A stretch of 64,000 nt of DNA from CAWBBA01 sp963729795 (GTDB taxonomy: Bacteria; Desulfobacterota; Desulfomonilia; Desulfomonilales; Desulfomonilaceae). The position numbers and the translations under genes were made by a program. Shown here in pieces: positions 54,258 through 61,850 of the stretch. How positions within the stretch are numbered: position 1 is the stretch's first letter; every line of letters begins with the position of its first letter. Under the pieces are notes generated by a model, which did not search any database, was not told where the DNA came from, and worked only from the letters and a program-made list of their open reading frames with translations. The DNA lies in the NCBI GenBank assembly GCA_963729795.1, contig CAVSPC010000039.1, positions 1 through 64,000 of the forward strand, in the 5' to 3' direction.

Positions 54258-55706
54258 ATGCCCATGAACATGCTTGGTAATAGGCTGAGCATCAGGCGTA
54301 AAGTCATTATCGCTGTAGCAGCGCTTTATCTGTTTATGTCCGCGGGCCTTCTCGGATCTTACTACTTTATGCATCAGCTTGAAGAAAAGATCGCCTATCT
54401 CGAAGATGTCAGCAAACTGGAAGAGTCGGTCCTCGAGATTCGTCGTTTCGAAAAGAACTATTTTCTGTATGGCGATCAACGATCCCTGAACACTGCCCTG
54501 TACCACCTCAGCAGGGTCCGAAACCTTCTGGACAAAAATGCCGCGAAGATCCACGACCTTTCGTCTTCGCAGGCCGCGGCGCGCTTTGAGGGAGATCTCC
54601 GAGAATATGAACAGTTGATATCGGATTGTTTGGGGCCTGGTCTTGCCGACAAGTGTCTTTCAGGCTCGAGAGGACGAGCTGAATTTGAAATCAACATACG
54701 AAAGGCCGGCTCCTCAATATCCGACTTTGCAAAAAATGTGGCCCAACGCAAACGGGAGTCCATCAAACAGACTATAGGAACGACCGTCAGGCTGCAGCTA
54801 TTGGTTTTTGCCCTCGTGGGAATCGGCTTGATCGCGGTCGGGAGCTTCGTGTTTGCTAAAGTAATGAAGCCGCTGAGGTTATTGGAAGAGAGCACCCATA
54901 ACATAGCTCGCGGCCGATTCACGCCCATTGAGAATTTGCCCCCTGAAAAGGAAATTCGCGATATTTTCAATTCGTTCAACCGAATGGCGATTCAGTTGAA
55001 AACAAGGGAGGAGCAGTTGGTTCAATCCAAGAAGCTTGCCTCCCTCGGCACAATGCTGGCAGGGGTAGCCCACGAGGTAAACAACCCTCTCTCGAACATT
55101 TCGTCTTCCTGCGAAATCCTTTTGGAAGAACTTGATGACGGCGACACAGAGTTTCACAGGAAGATATTAAGAAAGGTTGTGGAACAGGTCGATAAAGCTC
55201 GCGGCATTGTCCTAAATCTGTTAGAGTTTTCTCGAAACAAAGAGTTTTTCAAAGAATCTCTGAATCTGAAGCAAATCGTTGAGAGTACCTTGGGGCTTCT
55301 GCACGGGCAGATTCCAGCAGGTGTCCAGGTGATCGCGGAGATTCCTTCTCACGTGACGATCTTTGCGGACAAACAGCGGATCCAGCAGGCTTTCATGAAT
55401 CTGATAGCCAATGCTATCCAGGCTTGTCGAACGGAAGGAGAAGTGAGGATCCGGGCGGACGAATCACACGACGGCACGGTCATGATGGTCATACGGGACA
55501 GCGGAGCGGGCATTGCTGAAGAGGATTTGCCGAAAATTTTCGATCCTTTTTTCACAACCAAAGATGTGGGACAGGGCACGGGTCTAGGACTGTTCATTAC
55601 CCACGACATTATCGTCAGACACAAAGGACAGATCAAAGTTAAGAGCACCCCTGGCTTGGGAACCTCGTTTACCGTAAAGTTGCCCGCCAAGGAGCCTCCA
55701 GAATGA
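54258..55706 (+). CDS. Membrane sensor histidine kinase (NtrB-type)
   Basis: 482 residues. Membrane helices at about 17-37 and 175-196 flank a helical periplasmic sensor of about 135 residues (YLEDVSKLEESVLEIRRFEK). Then a HAMP-like region (KPLRLLEESTHNIARG), the H-box MLAGVAHEVNNPLSNISSS with phospho-His near 273, LEFSRNKEF, and the ATPase motifs NLIANAIQACRTEG, DSGAGIAEEDLPKIFDPFFT and GTGLGLFITHDII. The stop overlaps the regulator start in ATGA. It likely senses an envelope or redox signal. Confidence 0.93.
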   Translation: MPMNMLGNRLSIRRKVIIAVAALYLFMSAGLLGSYYFMHQLEEKIAYLEDVSKLEESVLEIRRFEKNYFLYGDQRSLNTALYHLSRVRNLLDKNAAKIHDLSSSQAAARFEGDLREYEQLISDCLGPGLADKCLSGSRGRAEFEINIRKAGSSISDFAKNVAQRKRESIKQTIGTTVRLQLLVFALVGIGLIAVGSFVFAKVMKPLRLLEESTHNIARGRFTPIENLPPEKEIRDIFNSFNRMAIQLKTREEQLVQSKKLASLGTMLAGVAHEVNNPLSNISSSCEILLEELDDGDTEFHRKILRKVVEQVDKARGIVLNLLEFSRNKEFFKESLNLKQIVESTLGLLHGQIPAGVQVIAEIPSHVTIFADKQRIQQAFMNLIANAIQACRTEGEVRIRADESHDGTVMMVIRDSGAGIAEEDLPKIFDPFFTTKDVGQGTGLGLFITHDIIVRHKGQIKVKSTPGLGTSFTVKLPAKEPPE

Positions 55707-57064
55707 ACAACCCTCCACGACTACTCCTGATCGACGACGAAGAAATGGCGTTGATGAACCTCGAACACATCCTGAAAAAGCAGGGTTATGACATCGTTAT
55801 CGCGGATACGGGCCCCAAGGGATTGGACCTGGCAAGGAGCGGCGGGTTCGATGTGGTGCTGACAGATCTTAGGATGGAAAAAATTGACGGCATGAAGATC
55901 CTGGAGGAGAGCCGAAAGCTCAATCCTTCATGCGAGGTGATCATGATCACCGGGTACGCCACGGTCGATTCGGCCATTGAAGCCATGAAAAAGGGTGCGT
56001 ACCATTACATTTCCAAGCCTTATCGCATCGACGCTGTTCGCAAGGTCGTATCCGAAGCCCTTGAAAAGATTAGATTGAAACAAGAAAACATTCAGCTTAA
56101 GGAAGATCTGAGGAAGTTCAAGGATGCAGGCGTCCTAAGAATCATTACTAAGGATCCGGCTATGTTACGGATTCTGAATACTGCCCGCCAAATTGCTCTC
56201 ACAGACTGTAATGTTCTGATCAGCGGCGAATCCGGCACCGGCAAGGAGCTTCTGGCACTGTTCCTCCACGAGCACAGCAAACGTAGTTCCGGGCCATGGA
56301 TGGCTGTAAATTGCGGAGTATTCGGTGAAGAGTTGCTCACAAACGAACTTTTCGGCCACGAAAAGGGCGCATACACGGGGGCCGACTCGGGCAAACCCGG
56401 CATCATAGAGTTGGCAAGCGGAGGGACTCTGTTCCTTGACGAGATCACCGAAATGTCCACGAACATGCAGGTGAAGCTCCTCAGGGTCATTCAGGAGAGA
56501 CAGATGATGAGAGTAGGCGGGACTCGTACAATAACCGTGAATGTGCGATTTGTTGCCGCCACGAATAGGAACGTTCAGGAAGCTGTTCACACAAACGAAT
56601 TTCGCAAGGATCTGTACTATCGGCTAAACGTCGTTTCGCTCGATCTTCCGCCGCTGGCCGCCAGAAAGAACGATATCCCATTACTGGCCCAGCACTTTCT
56701 CGAAAAACATTCGAAGCTGATGGGGCGAGATACGCCCTCTTTGTCACCTGAAGTCTTGAACATCCTTAAAGATTACGATTTTCCGGGGAATGTCAGGGAA
56801 CTGGAGAATATCATAGAACGCGGCATGGCGCTGGCAATGGATAGCGTAATTGAAGTCGAGCACTTGCCGGAAGACATCACAGAATTCAAGATCAAGACAT
56901 TCCGAAGAAAAGATGGAAAGCTGCCAACTCTTGAGGAACAGGAAGTTGATTACATCAAAAGAGTGCTGGGAGAAACGGCGGGAAACAAGACCTTAGCGGC
57001 TGAAATTCTTGGCATAGACCGAGTATCTCTGTGGCGCAAGATCAAGAGGTACGAACTAGAATAG
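55703..57064 (+). CDS. NtrC-family sigma-54-dependent response regulator
   Basis: 453 residues. Receiver (residues 1-120): LLLIDDEE, phospho-Asp55 in VVLTDLRMEK, MITGYATVDSA and Lys in YISKPYR. AAA+ domain: ISGESGTGKELLALFLHEHS, the sigma-54 contact loop GHEKGAYTGA (Tyr for the usual Phe), Walker B TLFLDEITEMS. A Fis-type helix-turn-helix ends the protein: GNKTLAAEILGIDRVSLWRK. Its targets are probably the TGTTGC palindromes here and at 61.6-61.7 kb. Translationally coupled to the kinase. Confidence 0.95.
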   Translation: MNNPPRLLLIDDEEMALMNLEHILKKQGYDIVIADTGPKGLDLARSGGFDVVLTDLRMEKIDGMKILEESRKLNPSCEVIMITGYATVDSAIEAMKKGAYHYISKPYRIDAVRKVVSEALEKIRLKQENIQLKEDLRKFKDAGVLRIITKDPAMLRILNTARQIALTDCNVLISGESGTGKELLALFLHEHSKRSSGPWMAVNCGVFGEELLTNELFGHEKGAYTGADSGKPGIIELASGGTLFLDEITEMSTNMQVKLLRVIQERQMMRVGGTRTITVNVRFVAATNRNVQEAVHTNEFRKDLYYRLNVVSLDLPPLAARKNDIPLLAQHFLEKHSKLMGRDTPSLSPEVLNILKDYDFPGNVRELENIIERGMALAMDSVIEVEHLPEDITEFKIKTFRRKDGKLPTLEEQEVDYIKRVLGETAGNKTLAAEILGIDRVSLWRKIKRYELE

Positions 57065-57076
57065 GAACTCACAATG

Positions 57077-57265
57077 CAGCGGTTCACAGCGGAGAACGCA
57101 GAGACCGCGGAGAATTCTGTTTTCGGTGCATGCCTGTCCGATGGGGCACGGCAAATCCGGCCAGCGACAGTGAAGGCAATTTCGGCCGGGCTATTCGCGC
57201 GGTAACTCACATGACGCTGAACCAGCTATTTCTTCCTCCGCGTTCTCGGCGCACTCTGCGGTAAA
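57077..57265. repeat. MITE-like repeat with inverted ends
   Basis: About 190 bases. The left end (GTTCACAGCGGAGAACGCAG then AGACCGCGGAG) and the reverse complement of the right end (TTTACCGCAGAGTGCGCCGA then GAACGCGGAG) match over most of about 35 bases. It lies between the convergent regulator and DUF362 genes. No gene inside. It resembles the CGCAGAG-type repeats of other bacteria. Confidence 0.6.
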
Positions 57266-57330
57266 TTTTGATTGCTCGGTGAAGGGTCATCTCACAATTA
57301 ATCTCAGTCGCAATTTGTTAGCGGAATGGA

Positions 57331-58503
57331 TCAGGCCGTTCCGGCTGGTTTTATCATCCGATACAGCATGCTTTGCTTGAGTTCGATAGCCTTTTCAGGG
57401 CACATTTCGTGGCAGCAGTAACATCGAATACAGGCATTATCGTCGATTTGAGCATTTTTATTTTCAATCACGGTGATGGCCTGCATGGGACAAGCTTCAG
57501 CGCACACACCGCAGGCGATGCATTTCTTCTTCTGAACCTGAGGCTTGACCGACATCCCGTTTTTGAACAACGGAGATAACAACCGAAGGTGCAGGGGTAT
57601 CCTGCCCATACCCATTCCACCGTAATAGCTGGCCGGTGTCTTGAAATTCGGGACTCTAAGCGCCTGTTTGTCCAGCCCGATTAGTTCGACATCTTCCAAC
57701 CGGTTGGGGCCAAGCCCTCTTCGTTCCGCTTCCATCAAAACCGGATTGTCTTCCCGGGCCAGGCCGATGATTTCTCCGCCCACTGCATCCAGGGCCACCG
57801 GATTGGTCGAAGCCAGAATAAGTCCCACGTGACGGGGATCGCCGGCATGTGGGCCATCTCCTTCCATGGCCACCACTGCATCCATAATGAATAGTCGGGC
57901 CGACACCAGTTCGGTTAAGTCCAGCAGCATTGCCGCGAAACGGCCGGTGTCGCGCAATTTGGCGTGATACCCCGGTTTGGCAAGGCCTGGAATCACCCCG
58001 AAATGGTTCTTGACTGCCCCGGTCATGTAGGTGAACATGTGAGTCTTGAGTTTGCACAAATTGATCACACCGTTCGCATCTGCTACCGGGCTGATGACTT
58101 CAAAACGCTTAATCAGCTTCCCGTTGGGAAAAGAGACCTCTCGGTGGGAACAGTCGAGGTTCAGTTCGATGCCGGCCTCCCGGGCCGCATCTTCCATGCC
58201 GGTTGTCCGATAGGTCTTCATCAGAATGCTTTTTTCGTAGCGGTAGCCGCTGCCGGGGCTGTCAACTATAAACGGAGCCGCCCCTTGGCCTTTGGCTGCG
58301 ACCGCGACCGATGAGACGATCGCCGGATGAGTGGTCACCGCTTGCTCAGGCCGGGCGGCCAACAAAAGATTTACTTTGAGAGCGATCTTCTCACCTGTTG
58401 AGACAAATGCCCCTATGCCACCTATCATGTTCAAAAGCTCGGCTGTCTTTTCAGCGGCTTGAGAGTAATCAGGGCATTTAACGGCATATACTTGACTATC
58501 CAT
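57331..58503 (-). CDS. DUF362 protein with C-terminal 2x[4Fe-4S] ferredoxin domain
   Basis: 390 residues. The DUF362 part has KVNLLLAARPEQAVTTHPAI, INLCKLKTHMFTYMTGAVKN and FGVIPGLAKPGYH. The C-terminal 80 residues are a ferredoxin domain: CIACGVCAEACPMQAITVIE, then CIRCYCCHEMCPEKAIELKQ. Cellular function is unknown; members are found in anaerobes and are thought to be Fe-S redox proteins. AAAGGAGG lies before ATG 58503. A TetR-type operator is about 150-170 bases upstream. Confidence 0.9.
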   Translation of the reverse strand: MDSQVYAVKCPDYSQAAEKTAELLNMIGGIGAFVSTGEKIALKVNLLLAARPEQAVTTHPAIVSSVAVAAKGQGAAPFIVDSPGSGYRYEKSILMKTYRTTGMEDAAREAGIELNLDCSHREVSFPNGKLIKRFEVISPVADANGVINLCKLKTHMFTYMTGAVKNHFGVIPGLAKPGYHAKLRDTGRFAAMLLDLTELVSARLFIMDAVVAMEGDGPHAGDPRHVGLILASTNPVALDAVGGEIIGLAREDNPVLMEAERRGLGPNRLEDVELIGLDKQALRVPNFKTPASYYGGMGMGRIPLHLRLLSPLFKNGMSVKPQVQKKKCIACGVCAEACPMQAITVIENKNAQIDDNACIRCYCCHEMCPEKAIELKQSMLYRMIKPAGTA

Positions 58504-58654
58504 AATCGCCTCCTTTAATTGGTTATTGATTTCCGGTTGTAGGTTTTTGGTTCCGGTTCCAAGTTAGGTCGGTTTGACATAAGCGACCGAATTATCTACC
58601 CATGCTGCAAGCCGAAACGATCATCTGAGGTCTCGATGACGGAAAGAAAAACAG

Positions 58655-58672
58655 GAATGATCGTTCATTCCC
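58655..58672. promoter_or_regulatory. TetR-type operator near the DUF362 gene
   Basis: GGAATGA-TCGT-TCATTCC, 7+4+7 perfect inverted repeat. It matches the palindrome at 59452-59471 in sequence and spacing and lies between the end of the tetR gene and the DUF362 start. The form resembles TGAATGA-N4-TCATTCA sites of TetR-type fatty-acid regulators. Confidence 0.65.
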
Positions 58673-58697
58673 AACACTATAAAAAATTCTCCCTGCA

Positions 58698-59258
58698 TCA
58701 CCGCCGTATCGCCTCCCAGCAAATTTCCTCCGCCTGGTCGACAGTCTCGGGTGTCAACTCAAACCAGCCGGCCCAATGCTCCTTCATCATTTCGATCATG
58801 ATTCCCGTCACCACGGCCATCAATACCTCTGGCGCCATATCTTTAACGATTTGTTCCCGGCGCCCTCGCTCGAAGAATTCAATGTATCTCTTGTGCAGTC
58901 CGTTTGTGAGAGCACAACTTTCCGCGTCCAAGTAAGGGGCATGGTGGTGGGCTTCCAAAAAGGAATAGGCGGCTTGATGTTCCAGGGCGAAGTTTACCCA
59001 GCGACACCATATCTCGTGAAAGAGTTGGCGCAAGGGCAAATTTTCAGACAATCCCTCAATAGTAGCCTTCACCATCTCTAGCTTCCAGTGCCGGTATAAC
59101 ACATTGACCAACTCTTCCTTGTCCCTGAAGTACCGGTACATGGTCCCAGTGCTCACGTTTGCCTTTTCCACGATCATGGGCACGGGCGTGCCGTGGAAAC
59201 CTCTTTCTGAAAAGAGTTCCACCGCCGCTTGTAATATAGCGTCTCGCTTATCTGTCAA
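58698..59258 (-). CDS. TetR/AcrR-family transcriptional regulator
   Basis: About 186 residues from TTG 59258, which has GAGGG upstream; TTG 59288 is an alternative. The N-terminal helix-turn-helix is classic: KRDAILQAAVELFSERGFHG then VEKANVSTGTMYRYFRDKEE. The ligand domain contains many His and aromatic residues (LEAHHHAPYLDAES). It probably represses itself and the DUF362 gene through two identical palindromes. The inducer is unknown. Confidence 0.93.
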   Translation of the reverse strand: MTDKRDAILQAAVELFSERGFHGTPVPMIVEKANVSTGTMYRYFRDKEELVNVLYRHWKLEMVKATIEGLSENLPLRQLFHEIWCRWVNFALEHQAAYSFLEAHHHAPYLDAESCALTNGLHKRYIEFFERGRREQIVKDMAPEVLMAVVTGIMIEMMKEHWAGWFELTPETVDQAEEICWEAIRR

Positions 59259-59451
59259 ATTTCCCTCGTCGCAAAGGGCTATCGGCAAGTCACACTTCTT
59301 TGCTCGAAATCCTCGATAGGAGAAAACCTACCGCCGTCGGAATGTCTAAGAGACTCTTCTAATTGCAGTTTGATTTCTTCATCGACATCGACCGACACGA
59401 GTATTTGTCGATCTCCTGGCCTAGTCCTCGTTAGCTCTATCCGCCAAGATT

Positions 59452-59471
59452 CGGAATGAACGCTCATTCCG
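59452..59471. promoter_or_regulatory. TetR-type operator upstream of tetR
   Basis: CGGAATGA-ACGC-TCATTCCG, 8+4+8 perfect inverted repeat about 195 bases before the tetR start. Confidence 0.65.
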
Positions 59472-59556
59472 GAGAATAGCAAATTTCAGAACAGGCTGTC
59501 AAATAAAAACGATGACCGTGTATGCATTCAGCTACACGGGCGATCTTCGGATTCAT

Positions 59557-59634
59557 GTCATTGCGAGGGGTGCAGCGACGAAGGAATCTAAGCGCCGTTT
59601 AAGTGAAGAGATTGCTTCGCTCCGCTCGCAATCA
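59557..59634. repeat. REP-type repeat
   Basis: CATTGCGAGGGGTGCAGCGA opens, AGATTGCTTCGCTCCGCTCG then CAATCAC closes as inverted partner. Related to 10190-10225 and 40443-40537. Together with the operator and the terminator at 59722 it accounts for most of the gap 59259-59777. Confidence 0.6.
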
Positions 59635-59721
59635 CAAGCTTTTGGCGCCTGCAAGTCCACGATTGGCATTGAACATTGAACGTCAACGAAGTAACGGGGC
59701 TCCTGATGAATGCACAACAAA

Positions 59722-59750
59722 AGGGGGTTGCAATTGCCCTGCAACCCCTG
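59722..59750 (-). terminator. Rho-independent terminator of the TauE-like gene
   Basis: Read on the minus strand: GGGGTTGC, 9-base loop, GCAACCCC, then CTTTTGTTG. It follows the stop at 59778 by about 30 bases. Confidence 0.7.
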
Positions 59751-59777
59751 TCTGCCGTTCACCGGGCCTAGGCCCAA

Positions 59778-60863
59778 TTAAACATGCTCATAGCCTTCTG
59801 AGACTATCGGAGCTGTATACGGCTGTTCGGCCGCGGCCCGCCTGCCCTTCCACATGCTGCCGAGGATGATGATCGCTCCCACGGCCAAAGCCAGACACAT
59901 GGTGATGAAACTGGCCACATCGAGAACGCTTAGCGTCGATTTTGACATTGACATTAGGCCAAGTTGCTCCAAATACTGGGGCACCGCGAGCGCTCGACTC
60001 ACGGCGACTACGAGCATGATAGTGCCCATAACCACTTTGATCATGTGCTCTTTCACATAAGTTGTACCAATAGCTCCGAGTTGAACTCCCAGGAGAGAAC
60101 CTGCAAGGATAATCAGCGTGAGCCTGATGTCTACCATGCCATGAATGGCCCACTTTACCGAACCGCCAAGTCCCATAAGAAAAGCGATTACAAGCTCGGT
60201 TGCGGAAGAGATCAATCCGGTAGCGCCGATGACGTAAATCATTCCGGGAACGCCGACAAACCCGCCCACGGCTATCGTGGCAGCCAACAAGCCTGTGGCA
60301 AACCCCACCGGAATGGTGAACCACAACGATATTCTTAGGTTTGCTGTCTTGAAATGAATCATAGGCGGAAGATTGATCTTCTGGAGCCATAGCGCCAAGG
60401 AAGAGACTTTATCGGCCCCGCCGGATCTTTGTGTTTTCCACGCATCATAGAAGACATAACCTCCGACGAGGATGAGCACGGTGACAAACGAAAGGCTGAC
60501 GTAGAGGTTCGAGCCTGCCTCTCCCCATTTTTCCAGAATAATTTCTTGAATTTTTATGCCCGCTTGCACTCCCACTGTCGCCGAAGCGGCCATTACAATC
60601 CCGAGCTTCAAGTCCACCTGGCCATATTTGTATCGCTTGTACGCCCCGACCATGGCTTTAGGAAATTTGTGGCACATGTTACTGGCCACAGCGACCGCTG
60701 CCGGGACCCCCAGGCTCATCATGCCCGGAGTTAGGACGAATGCTCCTCCAGACCCTATGAAGCCGCTTACCAGCCCACCGATGAATCCCACTGTGAACAA
60801 AAAAGCCACGTTCATCCAAGTGAGATCTATGAATTTTATGCCTTCCAGGGCTAAGTCGTGCAT
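59778..60863 (-). CDS. TauE/SafE-family (sulfite/sulfonate exporter-like) membrane protein
   Basis: About 361 residues with roughly eight membrane segments. Family signature: FIGGLVSGFIGSGGAFVLTP at the N-terminus and its internal repeat VGGFVGVPGMIYVIGATGLI. MCHKFPKAMVGAYKRYKYGQ follows the first pair. It likely exports an anionic sulfur compound such as sulfite. ATG 60863 is chosen because AGGAGG lies 9 bases upstream. The small membrane gene at 60891-61211 is immediately upstream and co-oriented. Confidence 0.9.
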   Translation of the reverse strand: MHDLALEGIKFIDLTWMNVAFLFTVGFIGGLVSGFIGSGGAFVLTPGMMSLGVPAAVAVASNMCHKFPKAMVGAYKRYKYGQVDLKLGIVMAASATVGVQAGIKIQEIILEKWGEAGSNLYVSLSFVTVLILVGGYVFYDAWKTQRSGGADKVSSLALWLQKINLPPMIHFKTANLRISLWFTIPVGFATGLLAATIAVGGFVGVPGMIYVIGATGLISSATELVIAFLMGLGGSVKWAIHGMVDIRLTLIILAGSLLGVQLGAIGTTYVKEHMIKVVMGTIMLVVAVSRALAVPQYLEQLGLMSMSKSTLSVLDVASFITMCLALAVGAIIILGSMWKGRRAAAEQPYTAPIVSEGYEHV

Positions 60864-60890
60864 TTGGCAGTCCTCCTGATTAGATAGCAA

Positions 60891-61211
60891 CTACAGGTTT
60901 GCGCGTAAACGAGGTCGCGGCCTTTGGGCTGGACGCGGTACAGGTCTGACTTCCGGACGTCTAGCAGGCTGTTTCGTGATCGCCTCGATGCCGAGCATTG
61001 ACCAGAGATTGCTTGCAAACGTTCCGTGAGCGAAGGAGACGACAAAAACCGTGGTAATCGGAAGTGCCGCATAATATCCACCCTTCGTGAACAGTTGCAG
61101 CATCGCGTCGGAATGCGTAAATGCCACGGCATAAAGGGTTGCAGTAATGGCGCCAAAGAGAATTGTCTTTAGCGCCAGCTTTTTCTCTATAGGGCGATGT
61201 GTCGCCGCCAT
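60891..61211 (-). CDS. Small membrane protein paired with the TauE-like transporter
   Basis: 106 residues. Two hydrophobic segments: LKTILFGAITATLYAVAF and YAALPITTVFVVSFAHGTFA, followed by a basic Pro/Arg tail (ARRPEVRPVPRPAQRPRPRL). GGAGG before the ATG. It ends 27 bases before the TauE-like start and is probably its partner subunit or regulator. No family name is known to me. Confidence 0.78.
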   Translation of the reverse strand: MAATHRPIEKKLALKTILFGAITATLYAVAFTHSDAMLQLFTKGGYYAALPITTVFVVSFAHGTFASNLWSMLGIEAITKQPARRPEVRPVPRPAQRPRPRLRANL

Positions 61212-61305
61212 AATGTTCCTCCAACTTCAAAATTTATCACTCAACCGGCTCGAACAGATCATGGCGTGCCGAAAAGGCCGGCATCACCGGTCTCTGTCTT
61301 GCACG

Positions 61306-61485
61306 TTACAGTCTGAATAATCTCTTTTTAGGCCTGTTTTCTGTCCGCTTTCGGGTTTTCGCAGTCCTTCCCACTCGCGGTGCGCCCGTATCTTTTGTGA
61401 GAGATCGGGCCGTATCCCATTCCCCTGCTTCCGCGAACGCGACGGCCATGGCCATGGCTTCAAATTTTTCTCTCCAGAATCCCAT
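61306..61485 (-). CDS. Small stress-like protein sharing the AEAGEW motif
   Basis: 59 residues: MGFWREKFEAMAMAVAFAEA then GEWDTARSLTKDTG and a very basic tail (RTAKTRKRTENRPKKRLFRL). ATG 61485 has GGAGGT upstream. The segment MAMAVAFAEAGEWDTA matches MAAIAYAEVGEFQTA in the stress-like protein at 52824-53537. A near-consensus sigma-54 promoter and two operator-like palindromes lie upstream, linking it to the same regulator. Confidence 0.75.
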   Translation of the reverse strand: MGFWREKFEAMAMAVAFAEAGEWDTARSLTKDTGAPRVGRTAKTRKRTENRPKKRLFRL

Positions 61486-61527
61486 GTTGACCTCCAGGAC
61501 TTCGGATTTTTCTATTAACTCTGCACT

Positions 61528-61544
61528 ATCAAATATCGTGCCAA
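61528..61544 (-). promoter_or_regulatory. Sigma-54-like promoter of the small stress-like gene
   Basis: Minus strand TTGGCACGATATTTGAT: perfect -24 half (TTGGCACG), and TTGA in place of TTGC at -12. Located about 45 bases before ATG 61485. The -12 mismatch makes it less certain. Confidence 0.5.
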
Positions 61545-61618
61545 GTCCAAACCGTGCCTTCGCGACAGGCTTTTGGAAAAAACGACTGAAAACGTGCAGC
61601 CTCAAGAGAACTCCCGAA

Positions 61619-61635
61619 TGTTGCGTTAAGTAACA
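61619..61635. promoter_or_regulatory. Palindrome, copy 4 of TGTTGC-type operator
   Basis: TGTTGCG-TTA-AGTAACA; left half and spacer are identical to copy 2 (53987), right half has two mismatches. About 85 bases upstream of the sigma-54-like promoter at 61528. Confidence 0.55.
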
Positions 61636-61698
61636 CTTTTGCAGAAGACTGGCGCGACAGCCGTAATTTCGGGAGATTGACGCCCTTTGAGCTGGTCT

Positions 61699-61729
61699 CA
61701 CCGGCCGTTACATAATGCAACGGCCGGTG
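61699..61729. promoter_or_regulatory. Palindrome, copy 5 of TGTTGC-type operator, extended
   Basis: CACCGGCCGTTACA-TAA-TGCAACGGCCGGTG: 14+3+14 with a single mismatch. The core GTTRCA-N3-TGCAAC matches the other copies. The long stem could also form an RNA hairpin. Confidence 0.6.
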
Positions 61730-61785
61730 TTCGGCAGGCTCGGAATCAAAATTCATGCTTGTGCGCGAACTCGAAATTAATCCTG

Positions 61786-61814
61786 TTGTGGCGTTTCCGT
61801 TTTCCCCGTATAAT
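61786..61814 (+). promoter_or_regulatory. Sigma-70-type promoter of the lon-like gene
   Basis: TTGTGG, 17-base spacer, TATAAT (perfect -10); 36 bases before the ATG at 61851. Confidence 0.6.
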
Positions 61815-61850
61815 CGGTCATTAACGCTGAAGGACAGCGAGAGGTTCATA

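Noticed and set aside
59279..59482. 67-codon minus-strand frame upstream of tetR
   Set aside because: Covers the TetR operator and overlaps the tetR start; no ribosome binding site or family.
59722..59750. GGTTGCA-N7-TGCAACC as a sixth operator
   Set aside because: Spacer is 7, not 3, and it lies right after a stop codon with a T-rich tail, so it is a terminator.
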